A DNA stretch of 64,000 nucleotides from Kibdelosporangium banguiense (GTDB lineage Bacteria; Actinomycetota; Actinomycetes; Mycobacteriales; Pseudonocardiaceae), in contig NZ_JAGINW010000001.1 in the NCBI RefSeq assembly GCF_017876405.1, forward strand, positions 12,041,203 through 12,105,202. Reading direction: 5' to 3'. The first letter of the stretch is position 1. Each line of letters starts with the position of its first letter. The translations under genes and the position numbers were made by a program. The notes under the pieces were generated by a model, which did no database searches, was not told where the DNA came from, and saw nothing but the letters and a program-made list of their open reading frames with translations. Shown piece after piece: positions 49,981 to 58,680 of this stretch.

Positions 49981-50724
49981 GTGCATAGCCTGTGGCCGAA
50001 TTCGAGCAGTGAAGAACTTAGTGACCTGGCGCTGGAGCAGGTCTATGCGTATCCGGACGGGCTTGACCGGCCATGGCTGCAGGCGAACTTCGTGAGCAGC
50101 CTTGATGGGGCTGTGACGGTTGGTGGGATGTCCTCGCCGCTGACGGGGCCTGGGGATCAGCGGGTGCTCAATATTCATCGTGACTTGGCTGATGTTCTGC
50201 TGGTCGGCGCCACTACCGCCCGGGTAGAGCGCTATCCCGGGCTGAAGCCGAACGAGGCTCGCGATGAACGCCGTGCCAGGCTTCAGTTGTCGCCGTTGCC
50301 ACCGATCGCCGTGGTGTCGGGGAGATGCTCGGTCACGCCGGACTCACCGCTGCTGACTGACACTGTTGTGCCGCCCATCGTGCTCACGTGCGCAGATTCG
50401 CTGGCATCGAGACGCGAGGCGCTGACCGCTGCTGGGGCTGACGTCGTGATCGTGGGGCAAGACCAAGTAGACCTTGCTGCCGCACTAGCCGAACTGGACA
50501 AGCGCGGTCTGAGGCGAATCAACTGCGAAGGTGGCCCACGGCTTTTTGGCAACCTCATTGCGGCGGACTTGGTAGACGAGCTGTGTCTGACAGTTTCTCC
50601 GCAGGCTGCCGCAGGCGACGGCGGCCGGATCGCGAACGGACCGGTCCTGCCTGACCTGCGACGCTTCCAGCTGTCCGCAGTAGTTCGAGACGGCGACTTC
50701 CTGATGCTTACCTACCGACGCTGA
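49981..50724 (+). CDS. RibD C-terminal/dihydrofolate reductase-like (pyrimidine reductase family)
   Basis: 247 residues from GTG 49981. The RibD_C reductase fold is visible: PWLQANFVSSLDGAVTVGG at the N terminus (NADPH and substrate site), LNIHRDLADVLLVGATTARVERYP and LRRINCEGGPRLFGNLIAADLVDELCLTVSP near the C terminus. Relatives reduce riboflavin precursors or unknown pterin-like substrates; no deaminase domain is attached and no riboflavin genes are nearby. Composition is close to the chromosomal average, so it may be a core gene at the island edge. Confidence 0.87.
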   Translation: MHSLWPNSSSEELSDLALEQVYAYPDGLDRPWLQANFVSSLDGAVTVGGMSSPLTGPGDQRVLNIHRDLADVLLVGATTARVERYPGLKPNEARDERRARLQLSPLPPIAVVSGRCSVTPDSPLLTDTVVPPIVLTCADSLASRREALTAAGADVVIVGQDQVDLAAALAELDKRGLRRINCEGGPRLFGNLIAADLVDELCLTVSPQAAAGDGGRIANGPVLPDLRRFQLSAVVRDGDFLMLTYRR

Positions 50725-50779
50725 TCAGCGTGCGATTTACAGATTTCGCTGTGTCGGATGCCCGATGGGCCACGTGGCG

Positions 50780-51910
50780 TCAGCCACCTACTGACGCAGC
50801 TGACCGCAACGCAGCAAGAAACATATATGTGGAGCGTGACCAGTCCATCTCGGACGCTGTTTCACGTCCTGCCTGTACAAGTCTTGCGCGTAGCTGCTCG
50901 TCTTGAATAAGACGGACTACTGCGGCAGCCATAGCGGTCGCGTCACCTACTGGTACGATCAGCGCGTTTCGTTCATTACTACAGAAGTCCTCTACGCCAC
51001 CATTCGAGGTAGTCACCACAGCCGCGCCACAAGCCATTGCTTCGGCCACGGGAAATCCCCAGCCTTCACTTGCTGAACTACAGAGATACACCTGACTCGA
51101 CCGATAGAGGTCGGCAAGTTCACGCCCGCTGGCCGCGCGCAGATAGTGTGCCCATCTAGGCCAATCTCGTGGTCTTGACATTGTCCCGAATCCAACCACG
51201 GTAAGGTTTGAGACTGTTTCCCTTGCAGCAATTAGCGCATCAATTGCAGTCTTCGAGCCTTTCTGCGCACTGTCACTAAGTAAGACGCTAACCAATACTT
51301 CACGGGGTGTAACTCGATCGGTTACGTGAAATACTTGATGATCGAGACCATTAGGAACAACGGCAATTTGAGTGTCGGGAACACCGAGCTTTCGTAGCGT
51401 TCCGGCGAGGTGGTTTGATACGGCCACCTTCGGAACGTCCTGCAGAAGGACATTGTCGACCTCGGAAGGATCTTCCACACCCCAGATTTCGTAAAGCTGG
51501 ACAAGGTGTACCGGCTTACCATGCCGTGGGGCAAGCTCTGTGAGGAGTCGTGCGGTTGTCCAGTAGGTAGCTACGACCAAGTCGCCGTCAGGCAATCGCG
51601 ATACGCTCAGTCGCCGCGCCATCGTCATGCGAACCTTGGGACTGATCGACATCCAACGCAAAGACTTCGACAAGCCGCCGGGTCGGCCACGGTGCCATTG
51701 ATCTCGAACTACCTCGTATACGTGCTTAAACGGCCTGCGCGCCCCCTCACGCCATTGTTCGTGCACTACCGTGACCTGGTGTCCCATTTCGGCCAGTCGG
51801 CTGGCGTACTCATAGACAACTCGAAAGCCGCCACTCGGAGCGCGGACGAAACAGTTCAGAATGAACGTAATACGGAGGGGGGAGGTCGTCAGTGACTCTC
51901 TTTCCACCAC
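50780..51910 (-). CDS. Glycosyltransferase family 4 (GT-B)
   Basis: 376 residues, probably from GTG 51910 within the end of the upstream gene. GT-B layout: an N-terminal Rossmann half (RITFILNCFVRAPSGGFRVVYEYASRLAEMGHQV), the hinge VVPNGLD near 215, and the donor site SEGWGFPVAEAMACGAAVVTT with the E-x7-E pair. It transfers a sugar from a nucleotide donor, probably in the cytoplasm for envelope glycan or a glycoconjugate. Overlap of 22 bases with the GT2 gene indicates coupling. GC content is lower than the chromosomal genes, suggesting acquisition. Confidence 0.88.
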   Translation of the reverse strand: MVERESLTTSPLRITFILNCFVRAPSGGFRVVYEYASRLAEMGHQVTVVHEQWREGARRPFKHVYEVVRDQWHRGRPGGLSKSLRWMSISPKVRMTMARRLSVSRLPDGDLVVATYWTTARLLTELAPRHGKPVHLVQLYEIWGVEDPSEVDNVLLQDVPKVAVSNHLAGTLRKLGVPDTQIAVVPNGLDHQVFHVTDRVTPREVLVSVLLSDSAQKGSKTAIDALIAARETVSNLTVVGFGTMSRPRDWPRWAHYLRAASGRELADLYRSSQVYLCSSASEGWGFPVAEAMACGAAVVTTSNGGVEDFCSNERNALIVPVGDATAMAAAVVRLIQDEQLRARLVQAGRETASEMDWSRSTYMFLAALRSAASVGG

Positions 51911-52728
51911 GGCCGTCCTTCGGCGGTGTCCTTCGCGGCAGGGCCAACATTCACCGATTTTGCGGAGTCAAACTTTGCTGGGTCTCCTGTTACCTGCAAG
52001 CCTACGGATCGCATCGCTTCTATCCGCTGGAGAGCGATACGACGACCGTCACTGCTACGTTCTCGCCACTGCGCGCTCCTGTGTGTCTGCCGGTCGTGCA
52101 CACGATACAGCCATGTAGTTTCGGGCGAGTTGTATCCGCCGACACACTCCGACAGTGCGCTAAACATAATGATGTCGTCATCAACGGGAGTTCCTCCCCA
52201 GCCTCCGAACGCGCGAACTAGTTCGGTGCGCAGGTATAGACCAGCGCAGTGAATAGGCCAGTTCCCGTCATGTGCGATAGCCCAGTCGTTGACCGTCCCT
52301 GCCGGGATTGGCCCGAATGGCAGGGCTGATTCATAGGCCCGTCGCGAACCATCGGGCAGTAGATCGTCGGCCTGTCCAACAGTCCAATGAATCTCAGGGC
52401 CTTCAAACAATGGCAATAGGCGTGACAATGCGCCAGGAAGCATGACGTCATCGTGATCCAGGATGTGAACAATGGAACCCGTGGCGCGTGTTAGCGCAAG
52501 GTTCCGGGTTGCCGCAATCCCAGTGTGCGCCTTATTGGCCGAGTATACGACGTAGGGCACACCCGACAAGACGCTGCCGAGCGTCGGCGTTTCACCATCC
52601 TCTTGAACAAGCCATTCCAACTCCCAGTCGGACGGCAACTCTTGATTTTGAACGCTTTCAATTGTGGCCGAAAAGTAGTCCGCCAGGGGTGAATACGCGG
52701 CGGTGATGATGGATAGCTTCCGGGTCAT
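51889..52728 (-). CDS. Glycosyltransferase family 2 (GT-A)
   Basis: 279 residues from ATG 52728, which overlaps the GntR stop by ATGA. GT-A features: KLSIITAAYSPLADYFSATIESVQNQ at the N terminus, ATRNLALTRATGSIVHILDHDDVMLPGAL with the DxD-type HDD metal site, and a later GGTPVDDDIIMFSAL acceptor-region acidic cluster. It probably builds a surface glycan with the downstream GT4 enzyme. Placement directly behind a mobile-element-type regulator is unusual. Confidence 0.88.
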   Translation of the reverse strand: MTRKLSIITAAYSPLADYFSATIESVQNQELPSDWELEWLVQEDGETPTLGSVLSGVPYVVYSANKAHTGIAATRNLALTRATGSIVHILDHDDVMLPGALSRLLPLFEGPEIHWTVGQADDLLPDGSRRAYESALPFGPIPAGTVNDWAIAHDGNWPIHCAGLYLRTELVRAFGGWGGTPVDDDIIMFSALSECVGGYNSPETTWLYRVHDRQTHRSAQWRERSSDGRRIALQRIEAMRSVGLQVTGDPAKFDSAKSVNVGPAAKDTAEGRPWWKESH

Positions 52729-53549
52729 TTGGAGGTGTCCCATCGGGTAAGCGATGTGTGGAATGTAAGCATTGTGCGGTCTGCCGGGAACTGCGCGTCA
52801 GTTACTTCCACGACCCGATCGGCTGTGTCAACTGATATCCGGCGAACCCATAGTAGTGGCGTACCGGCGAGCAAGTCCCAAGCTTGCGCCTCCACAGTCG
52901 TAGGCATCGCGGCGGTCACTTGATCAATGACGCGGTCCACCTCGACATCAACTGTGTAAAGCTGATGCATAGTGCCACCTGGCCAGGCCGCCTTGACGGG
53001 ATCGGCTATTTCGGGATTTAACTGAACCAAGTCATTCGGTAGCCATGACACGGACCAGGCTGCAAGCACGCCTGTTCGCTTATCGCGGTGCGTATACTCA
53101 CGCCGCAACAAGGCTGCCCCTTCCGGCATTCGGAACGCGTCCGCCAAATCTCGATCGGCAGCAACCAGTGAATACTTCGCCTCGAACTCAAAATCATCAA
53201 GGCTTGCAGCCATGTCGTCTTCAGCAAGGCCGTGATTTCGGCGAACGTCTTCCGGCTGCATCACCAGGTTCTTCTCCATCTGATGACGTTCCGAGCTGCG
53301 CTCGACACGCTTAGGTCGGGCTCGGACCGTCGGCGGCTTGCCCCTGCCTGTAACCACCAGTCCTTGTTGCTTCAGCAAGTCGATTGCAGTACGCGCCGAG
53401 TTGATCCCACAGTCGTAGTCACGGGCGATGTCATGCAGCGTCGGTAGCGACTCGCCAGACCGCAAGGCGCCTGTCTCGATCCGAATGCGCAGGTCATCAG
53501 CGATGCGAAGGGCGATCGCCTGTCGCGCGGCAGTCCGTTGGGGCTCCAT
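52725..53549 (-). CDS. GntR-family regulator (HutC/KorSA-like)
   Basis: 274 residues from ATG 53549; a start at 53606 would run into the operator region. Winged helix at about 10-75 (IALRIADDLRIRIETGALRSGESLPTLHDIARDYDCGINSARTAIDLLKQQGLVVTGRGKPPTV), then a UTRA effector domain (LLRREYTHRDKRTGVLAAWSVSWLP ... TVDVEVDRVIDQVTAAMP ... LLWVRRISVDTADRVVEVTDAQFPADR). KorSA-like GntR regulators repress AICE transfer and replication genes. Palindromes at 53576 and 53632 lie between it and the divergent transfer-region genes, so it probably represses both directions. Confidence 0.88.
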   Translation of the reverse strand: MEPQRTAARQAIALRIADDLRIRIETGALRSGESLPTLHDIARDYDCGINSARTAIDLLKQQGLVVTGRGKPPTVRARPKRVERSSERHQMEKNLVMQPEDVRRNHGLAEDDMAASLDDFEFEAKYSLVAADRDLADAFRMPEGAALLRREYTHRDKRTGVLAAWSVSWLPNDLVQLNPEIADPVKAAWPGGTMHQLYTVDVEVDRVIDQVTAAMPTTVEAQAWDLLAGTPLLWVRRISVDTADRVVEVTDAQFPADRTMLTFHTSLTRWDTSK

Positions 53550-53575
53550 ACGGCACACCGTACTGCACGTTTGAG

Positions 53576-53649
53576 GGTTTGTGGGCAAACCTCTTGCGGG
53601 GGTCACACGCCCCGTGTAGCTTCAAGTTTGCGGGTTTGAGGGCAAACCC
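53576..53649. promoter_or_regulatory. Two GGTTTG-N4-CAAACC operators for the GntR regulator
   Basis: GGTTTGTGGGCAAACC at 53576-53591 and GGGTTTGAGGGCAAACCC at 53632-53649 are inverted repeats embedded in longer direct repeats (GTTTGxGGGTTTGxGGGCAAACC), 56 bases apart. They fill the 124-bp gap between the divergent GntR gene and the small membrane-protein gene, as expected for autoregulatory KorSA-type sites. Confidence 0.75.
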
Positions 53650-53673
53650 ACAAACAGGTTGGAGCTGATGGCG

Positions 53674-53865
53674 ATGTCCAGGACTCGCGGAGCAATCCAG
53701 ATCCCGCGCTTCACTCACGGCGGAGGCGGTGGACGGAAGTTCGTTGCTTTCCTAGCGGCGATTGGAGCCCTGTTGCTGATCATCAACGATCCAGCGGGTG
53801 CTGCGCGTTTCGTTACGACCGTCATTGGCGGCCTAGTGGAGTTCTTCCGTTCATTGCGCGACTGA
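53674..53865 (+). CDS. Small membrane protein of the mobile element
   Basis: 63 residues from ATG 53674 (GGAG nine bases upstream); ATG 53668 is possible but too close to the site. A basic, Gly-rich start (SRTRGAIQIPRFTHGGGGGRK) is followed by a hydrophobic helix (FVAFLAAIGALLLIIND) and an amphipathic C terminus (FVTTVIGGLVEFFRSLRD). First rightward gene behind the GntR operators; position and size match small spread-type proteins of actinomycete integrative elements. No function assigned. Confidence 0.65.
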   Translation: MSRTRGAIQIPRFTHGGGGGRKFVAFLAAIGALLLIINDPAGAARFVTTVIGGLVEFFRSLRD

Positions 53866-54441
53866 CCTCTCGCGCGCCCCTTGCCTGTTGACTGCGTCGC
53901 TCACGCGGCGTCAGGCGGTCGTCCTTAGTGCTAGGACCATTGCGCACCAAGTTCTTGAGGTAGCCCGGTTCCGGGGAGCTGACGGGTAAATCTTGCAGCA
54001 TGCGCAATCGCCACGTGAGATAACTCCACAGTGGATTGACGCCATTAGGGTCGTCTGACGGCGCGTGATCCTCCCCTCGGTGTGAACCAGTTGGGAGTCG
54101 GTTACGGAGAAGACGGCCAAACATCCTCCGCTGGGATGCGTATCCCCCTTGTTCTTCACGATCCGTTGACATGTCCGGGTTTTGACGTGATGCGCCAGGG
54201 GACAGCGGCATTGCCCTTAACCGCCTCGTTTGAGAGGTGCCGTAGTCGTGAGTCGAACGAGACGCTGCGCTTGTCAGCCGACAGACCGGCAGCTGACAAG
54301 CGCGTGCACAACACCGGTCCCACATCGCATCCCGTTGGGTGCCTTTCCCTCGCGCCGTAACTCCACTGTGCCCACCGCGAGGGTTAGGGAACCAACGGCC
54401 CCAACGATTTCGCTGTTGACGACGTAAGGGAGTTTCCGCTG
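53866..54441. other. 576-bp region without a confident gene
   Basis: A leftward frame from ATG 54172 to 53822 (SYLTWRLRMLQDLP, many Arg) overlaps the previous gene and lacks a clear ribosome site; I do not call it. GACAGACCGGCAGCTGAC and CTTGTCAGC near 54270-54300 form a loose inverted repeat that could be a regulatory or transfer site. Promoters for the downstream transfer genes probably lie here. Confidence 0.4.
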
Positions 54442-54732
54442 ATGTACGCCGACGAAGCGCTCACTGATGAGGCCGACCTGACCGTGGACCTCGATACCGA
54501 TGATCTGATGCTCACCTCGCTGGACCCTGAATTTCACCACCTGATCAGCGATCCGACCCTGTCGGCAGAGCTGGCCGCGCTGCGCCAGCCGCGCCCAGAA
54601 CCGACCACTGCACTGCTGGACGGTTCCGCCCGTGCGCGCCGTGATCGTCGGGTCGCCCGGCGAGCGATGGGTAACGCCGTCCGGGTGTTGCACACCGAGT
54701 CGTCGGTCACGACCGATGGCGAGGCCGCCTGA
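54442..54732 (+). CDS. Small acidic protein of the mobile element
   Basis: 96 residues; GGGAG lies about 11 bases upstream. The first 40 residues are strongly acidic (DEALTDEADLTVDLDTDDLMLTSLDPEFHHLISDP), the end is basic (ARARRDRRVARRAMGNAVRVL). No known domain. Its position ahead of the DUF4097-type gene in an AICE-like order suggests a small regulatory or structural element protein. Confidence 0.6.
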   Translation: MYADEALTDEADLTVDLDTDDLMLTSLDPEFHHLISDPTLSAELAALRQPRPEPTTALLDGSARARRDRRVARRAMGNAVRVLHTESSVTTDGEAA

Positions 54733-54829
54733 ACGCCGCTGCGTGGACGTTCGCGGTGATGTTGCCCGCGTTGACCGCGCTCTGCATCGCCTTGCTTTGA
54801 CCCCGTTGAACCTGTTGGGAGGCAGCGAT

Positions 54830-55648
54830 ATGCGCACCATCACTCATACTGAGCCTGGCGTGGCTGTGCTCGATCTGTCGATCGGCGTGGCTGTTGTCGA
54901 GGTGGTCGCCGAAGACCGGGAGTATGCCGAGATCACCTTGGCGCCGGCGGTATCGGTTGACAGCATTGCGGCGGATCTGATCCGTTCGGCCACGGTCCGG
55001 CACACAGCGCGCCAGCTTGAGGTGGCTGTTCCGGCGCCTGTGGGCACGGTGGTGTCCGGCGGTGCGGTGATCGTTGGCGGCACTGTGCACGGCGGCGTCA
55101 GCTTTACACGGGCCAGCGGCAGCATCGTGGTCGGATCGATGTCCGGTGTGACCGTGGCCGGCGGGGGCCTTGTTGTCGTTAACGGTCAGGTCATCACCGG
55201 GGGCGCGACCGTGGTCGGCTCCGGCGGCGGTGTCCGGGTGACGGCCCGGTTGCCTGTGGGGTCATCTCTGGTGGTGTCGAGCGACTCCCCGGCGACGGTG
55301 ATCACTCACGGGTCGCTGGACACTGTGGAGCTTCGTACCGAGTCTGGTGATCTCACGGTCGATTCCGCGCGGGAGATCGAGGCGCGCACCGCGTCAGGGG
55401 ACATCCGGATACAGGTCGGACACCATGTGATCGCGCACAGCATGTCCGGCGATATCCGCGTCGGTGCCCTGACCGGCCCGGCACGCCTGCGTTCGATGTC
55501 CGGTGATCTGACTGTTCATGCGATCCAGGACACCGCAGTCCAGGCGCACACCATGTCCGGTGACGTGCGTATCAGCTCCGATCCCGGTGTGGTCGTCAGC
55601 AGCGAAGCCCGGTCAATGAGCGGCCGTGTCATCAACCGAACCCGATGA
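54830..55648 (+). CDS. DUF4097-like beta-helix protein
   Basis: 272 residues from ATG 54830 (GGGAGG upstream). Dominated by short beta repeats typical of the DUF4097 putative-adhesin fold: LRTESGDLTVDSAREIEARTASGDIRIQVGHHV, then three MSGD-type units (HSMSGDIRV, RSMSGDLTV, HTMSGDVRI). The middle is Gly/Val-rich (GGAVIVGGTVHGGVSFT). No signal peptide, so cytoplasmic unless secreted otherwise. Its function on integrative elements is unknown. Confidence 0.8.
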   Translation: MRTITHTEPGVAVLDLSIGVAVVEVVAEDREYAEITLAPAVSVDSIAADLIRSATVRHTARQLEVAVPAPVGTVVSGGAVIVGGTVHGGVSFTRASGSIVVGSMSGVTVAGGGLVVVNGQVITGGATVVGSGGGVRVTARLPVGSSLVVSSDSPATVITHGSLDTVELRTESGDLTVDSAREIEARTASGDIRIQVGHHVIAHSMSGDIRVGALTGPARLRSMSGDLTVHAIQDTAVQAHTMSGDVRISSDPGVVVSSEARSMSGRVINRTR

Positions 55649-55666
55649 AGAAAGGGAACCACGGTC

Positions 55667-56218
55667 ATGGTCACCCACATCGCTTTCCGGCCGAACGAGC
55701 ATTACGACCGCGACCAGGCCAGTGACGGCCTGTCCCGGTATGGGGCGTATCTGGCGCAGAAGCGCGGCATGTTCCGCGACCTCGACAACGACCAGCCGAC
55801 CGAGGACGCGTTGGAGTTCTCCGCCGCGGCCTGGGAGATCGCGCAGTCGCCGATCATGAGCCCCGGCTACGTGACGGTGCACCCGCGTATCCAGTCCGCA
55901 GACGCCACGTGGGACGACGAACACCGCCTGGCCATCGCGGTCGCGGTGGCCCGGGACGACGTCCTGATGGGCGCGCAGCTGCTGCGCCGGGCGCGGGGCT
56001 GGGCGCATGACCGGATCTCCGGTGGCTGGTACGACCCGCAGGATTGCGCGGTGTTGACCGCGTTGTGTCTGGTCACCATCCGGGTTCCGATCCTGGCGGG
56101 GGACCTGCCGCTGCCGGAGTTCCGGGACACGATCCCGGTGACAGTGACGGCGAAAGCCGCGGTCGCGGCCATCTGCACGGTGCTCAATCCTGTGGTGTCG
56201 GCGGTGTTGGATGGCTGA
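55667..56218 (+). CDS. Mobile-element protein of unknown function
   Basis: 183 residues, AAAGGGA upstream. Polar N terminus (FRPNEHYDRDQASDGLSRYGAYLAQKRGMFRD), acidic middle, and a hydrophobic C-terminal third (VLTALCLVTIRVPILAG ... AKAAVAAICTVLNPVVSAVL) that may be one weak membrane helix or a buried core. No family recognised. The next gene overlaps its end by 8 bases. Confidence 0.7.
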   Translation: MVTHIAFRPNEHYDRDQASDGLSRYGAYLAQKRGMFRDLDNDQPTEDALEFSAAAWEIAQSPIMSPGYVTVHPRIQSADATWDDEHRLAIAVAVARDDVLMGAQLLRRARGWAHDRISGGWYDPQDCAVLTALCLVTIRVPILAGDLPLPEFRDTIPVTVTAKAAVAAICTVLNPVVSAVLDG

Positions 56219-56726
56219 GCGGCCCGCTGGTGGCCCGGCCGCCGCCGGGGTGCCGGAGCGGTGTGTGGGCACGGTGTATCTGCTGCACTTCGACAAGCCG
56301 TATCGGCATGCCCGCCACTATGTCGGCTGGGCCCGACGGGTCAACGCGCGGCTGGCTCAGCACGCCGCCGGGCATGGTGCCCGGCTGCTGCAGGTGGTCC
56401 GGGCCGCGGGCATCAGCTGGACGCTGGCGCGTACCTGGCAAGGTACCCGTGCCCGGGAGCGGCAGATCAAGAGCATGGGTGGCGCGTCGCGCCGGTGCCC
56501 GTTGTGCGGCATTCAGCCCCGCCCCGATCGCACCCCGCCCGTGAACCCGGGGTGGGGTACGGCTTACCGGTTGCGGGAGTTGACCGACCAGTGGTGGCAC
56601 GCCAGCGAGCCGGCCGAACGCGCCCGGATCGACGACGAGTTCACCGCGCTGACCGACCAGACGTCCTGTGTCGCACTGCCTGGCGCGATCACCACATTCC
56701 CTTCCACGGCTGCGTTCGTGGCCTGA
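56211..56726 (+). CDS. GIY-YIG-like nuclease domain protein
   Basis: 171 residues, starting 8 bases inside the previous gene. The N-terminal 85 residues fit the GIY-YIG layout: TVYLLHFDKPYRHARHYVGWARRVNARLAQHAAGHGARLLQVVRAAGISWTLARTW, with VYLLHF and HYVGWA for the GIY and YIG strands, an Arg in the following helix, and a KSMGGASRRCPLC segment where GIY-YIG proteins often have NP...CP. The metal-binding Glu may be Glu67-like RARERQIK. The C-terminal part is helical. A nicking or processing role for the element is possible. Confidence 0.7.
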   Translation: MAERPAGGPAAAGVPERCVGTVYLLHFDKPYRHARHYVGWARRVNARLAQHAAGHGARLLQVVRAAGISWTLARTWQGTRARERQIKSMGGASRRCPLCGIQPRPDRTPPVNPGWGTAYRLRELTDQWWHASEPAERARIDDEFTALTDQTSCVALPGAITTFPSTAAFVA

Positions 56727-56747
56727 AATGGCCAGAAAGGACACATC

Positions 56748-56921
56748 ATGAGTGCTTCGCGCAACCCGGGCGGTCGCCCGGAATCCGAGTCTGACACCAG
56801 GTTCTTCGACTTGCGGGAGTCCGGCTACACCGGGGCGATCAACGAGCAGGGCCACAAGGTCACCGCTGGGCCGGAAGTGGAGATCTTGCAGGCGTTGCGT
56901 GCGGCCGGTCGGCGGTCATGA
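56748..56921 (+). CDS. Very small mobile-element protein
   Basis: 57 residues, AGAAAGGA eight bases before the ATG. Sequence starts SASRNPGGRPESESDTRFFDLR and ends EVEILQALRAAGRRS; no domain known. The good ribosome site, codon bias and the 4-base ATGA overlap with the next small gene support it as real. Confidence 0.65.
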   Translation: MSASRNPGGRPESESDTRFFDLRESGYTGAINEQGHKVTAGPEVEILQALRAAGRRS

Positions 56922-57097
56922 GGATTCCCGACCCGGACGGCACGTGCTGCAACTGCCGGTACGGCTGCGGGGTGATGACCGTCTTGGCCATCTTCGGTGA
57001 CGGCCGCCCGATCCGGGTGCATTGCGGTACCTACCGCGCTCAGTGTCCCGTCCCTTGTTCATCGGCACCGCGCGCCCGCATCGGCCGCGTCGCCTGA
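56918..57097 (+). CDS. Cys-rich small protein (possible zinc binder)
   Basis: 59 residues; ATG overlaps the previous stop. Seven Cys in two groups (CCNCRYGC at 10-17; CGTYRAQCPVPC at 36-47) suggest a small metal-binding knot. The middle is VMTVLAIFGDGRPIRVH. Typical of small zinc-ribbon proteins in actinomycete integrative elements, with no known function. Confidence 0.6.
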   Translation: MRIPDPDGTCCNCRYGCGVMTVLAIFGDGRPIRVHCGTYRAQCPVPCSSAPRARIGRVA

Positions 57098-57118
57098 GAA
57101 GGTCCGGAAAGGACTGTG

Positions 57119-57373
57119 ATGTCGGATTACTTGGAGGAGGCGGCAATGGTGCTTCGGAAAGCCGTTGCCGAGAACGACGACCACACCTATGTGCCGCAGC
57201 AGGCGTTCGCCAATCGGATCGTGCTGGCGAACGCGTTCGTACAGCTGGCCGCGGTGGCCAAGTCGCTGCTTCCGGCGACCGTGGCCGAACAGATCCATGA
57301 GAAGTACGGCGTGCCACCGGCGCAGTTGCTGGCCGTTCTCGCCCCTGACTGCTCGGGAGATGATCTGTCATGA
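57119..57373 (+). CDS. Small helical mobile-element protein
   Basis: 84 residues from ATG 57119 (GGAAAGGA upstream). Predicted largely helical (SDYLEEAAMVLRKAVAEND ... FANRIVLANAFVQLAAVAKSLLP). No family recognised. Overlaps the SpdB-like gene start by ATGA, so it is translated with it. Confidence 0.65.
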   Translation: MSDYLEEAAMVLRKAVAENDDHTYVPQQAFANRIVLANAFVQLAAVAKSLLPATVAEQIHEKYGVPPAQLLAVLAPDCSGDDLS

Positions 57374-58680
57374 ACTGGCGTGAGGACCGCCGTGCTGACG
57401 AGGCCGCCCATGCGGCTCTCGCGCGACAGGACAGGGCACTGGCCGCCGACCAGCGCCGCCAGGACGCGGCGGCACGGGCCGAACAGGCGCGGCGAGACCG
57501 GGCTGCCGCCGCCCAGGTCGCCGCCGCCGGCCGGGCCGAACGCGACGCGCGACGCGCTGCCCGCCGGGCTGCCCGGCGGGAACGGTGGCCGGAGCTGGGG
57601 ATGGCCGCGTTGTGGGCGACCATGATCGTGTTGCCGATCGCGCTGGCCTGGGCGGCGCAGGCCCAGTTCGCGCTGGAGACCTTGGGTTTCCCGGCGCCGT
57701 TGAACCACGGGTTCCCGGCCGCGATCGAGACCGGGGCGTGGTTGTGTGCGTTCGAGGCGCACCGCCGGATCAAGCGCCGGCGCAGTGCGGGCAGTCTGCC
57801 GCGGTGGATGTGGATGCTCGCGGGCATCGCCGCCGCGATCAACGCCGCGCACGGTCTGCGTGACGGTGGTGTGGTCGCCGGGCTGGCGTTCGGTGTGCTG
57901 TCGCTGCTGGGCGTGTTGCTGCACTCGATCCGCCAGGGCCTCGATCGAGAGATCGTGTCCGGCCGGGCGGGGCAGGTGTGGCGTCGGCTGCGCTACCCGT
58001 TGCTGTCGCTGGCCGCTGCCGGTATCCGTGCCGCGCGGGAGATCGAGCCGGACACCGCGTGGCGGCTGGCGTGGGAAGACCGCTTCGGTGTCGGCCCGGA
58101 CTCCACTCGCCGGGACCGCCGGCTGGCGCGCGTGATCGTCCGCCGGGAGTCCGCGCGGGACCGGAAGGCCGCGCGTGCGGGTGAGATCACGATCATCGAC
58201 GGGCGGGTTCAGCGGGGGTTCAGCACCGAGGTACAGGCCTACGTCGACGCGGAACGCGCTGCCGCGATCGCGCGGGCGGATGAGGCCGTGGCGCACGCGG
58301 AAAGCATCGTGCAGGGCGCGCAGGACGCGCTGACCGCCGCGGGGATGGTGTTCGGCCCGGCCGCGTTGCGCGAGGGTACTGCCCCCGCTGGGTACGGGGG
58401 GTACACCGGGCGTGAACAGGGCGAACTGGTCGGGCGTCCGGCCGAGTTGCTGACCTTGGTCCGTGCGGCCATCGCTGCCGGGGAGTTGCCGCAGTACCCC
58501 GCAGTGAAGGCCATCACCCGCCGGTTCGAGGGGTTCGGTACCCCCACCGCCCAACGGGTCCGCGACGCCCTGCGCGCAGGCCACACCACCACGCACGACG
58601 CCGCCGGCACCGACCGGACGGCAACGCCCGCGCCGATGAGTGACGCCAGCGGTATCGCGCCGGATCGGCGGGTGGCGTGA
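57370..58680 (+). CDS. SpdB-like transfer membrane protein (DUF2637-type)
   Basis: 436 residues; ATG overlaps the previous stop. An N-terminal charged coiled coil rich in Ala, Arg and Gln (about 1-75) is followed by a four-helix membrane block (about 78-190: MAALWATMIVLPIALAWAAQAQFALETLG, MWMLAGIAAAINAAHGLRDGG, VVAGLAFGVLSLLGVLLHSIRQ), the DUF2637 layout of SpdB and related spread proteins, and a basic, helical cytoplasmic C terminus with a possible winged-helix end (QYPAVKAITRRFEGFGTPTAQRVRDALRAG). Probably works with the downstream translocase in intermycelial DNA spread. Confidence 0.8.
   Translation: MNWREDRRADEAAHAALARQDRALAADQRRQDAAARAEQARRDRAAAAQVAAAGRAERDARRAARRAARRERWPELGMAALWATMIVLPIALAWAAQAQFALETLGFPAPLNHGFPAAIETGAWLCAFEAHRRIKRRRSAGSLPRWMWMLAGIAAAINAAHGLRDGGVVAGLAFGVLSLLGVLLHSIRQGLDREIVSGRAGQVWRRLRYPLLSLAAAGIRAAREIEPDTAWRLAWEDRFGVGPDSTRRDRRLARVIVRRESARDRKAARAGEITIIDGRVQRGFSTEVQAYVDAERAAAIARADEAVAHAESIVQGAQDALTAAGMVFGPAALREGTAPAGYGGYTGREQGELVGRPAELLTLVRAAIAAGELPQYPAVKAITRRFEGFGTPTAQRVRDALRAGHTTTHDAAGTDRTATPAPMSDASGIAPDRRVA

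Noticed and set aside
53822..54325. Leftward frame of 167 codons (or 117 from 54172) after the small membrane gene
   Set aside because: No clear ribosome site, overlaps the preceding gene, no recognised family; left as possible but unsupported.
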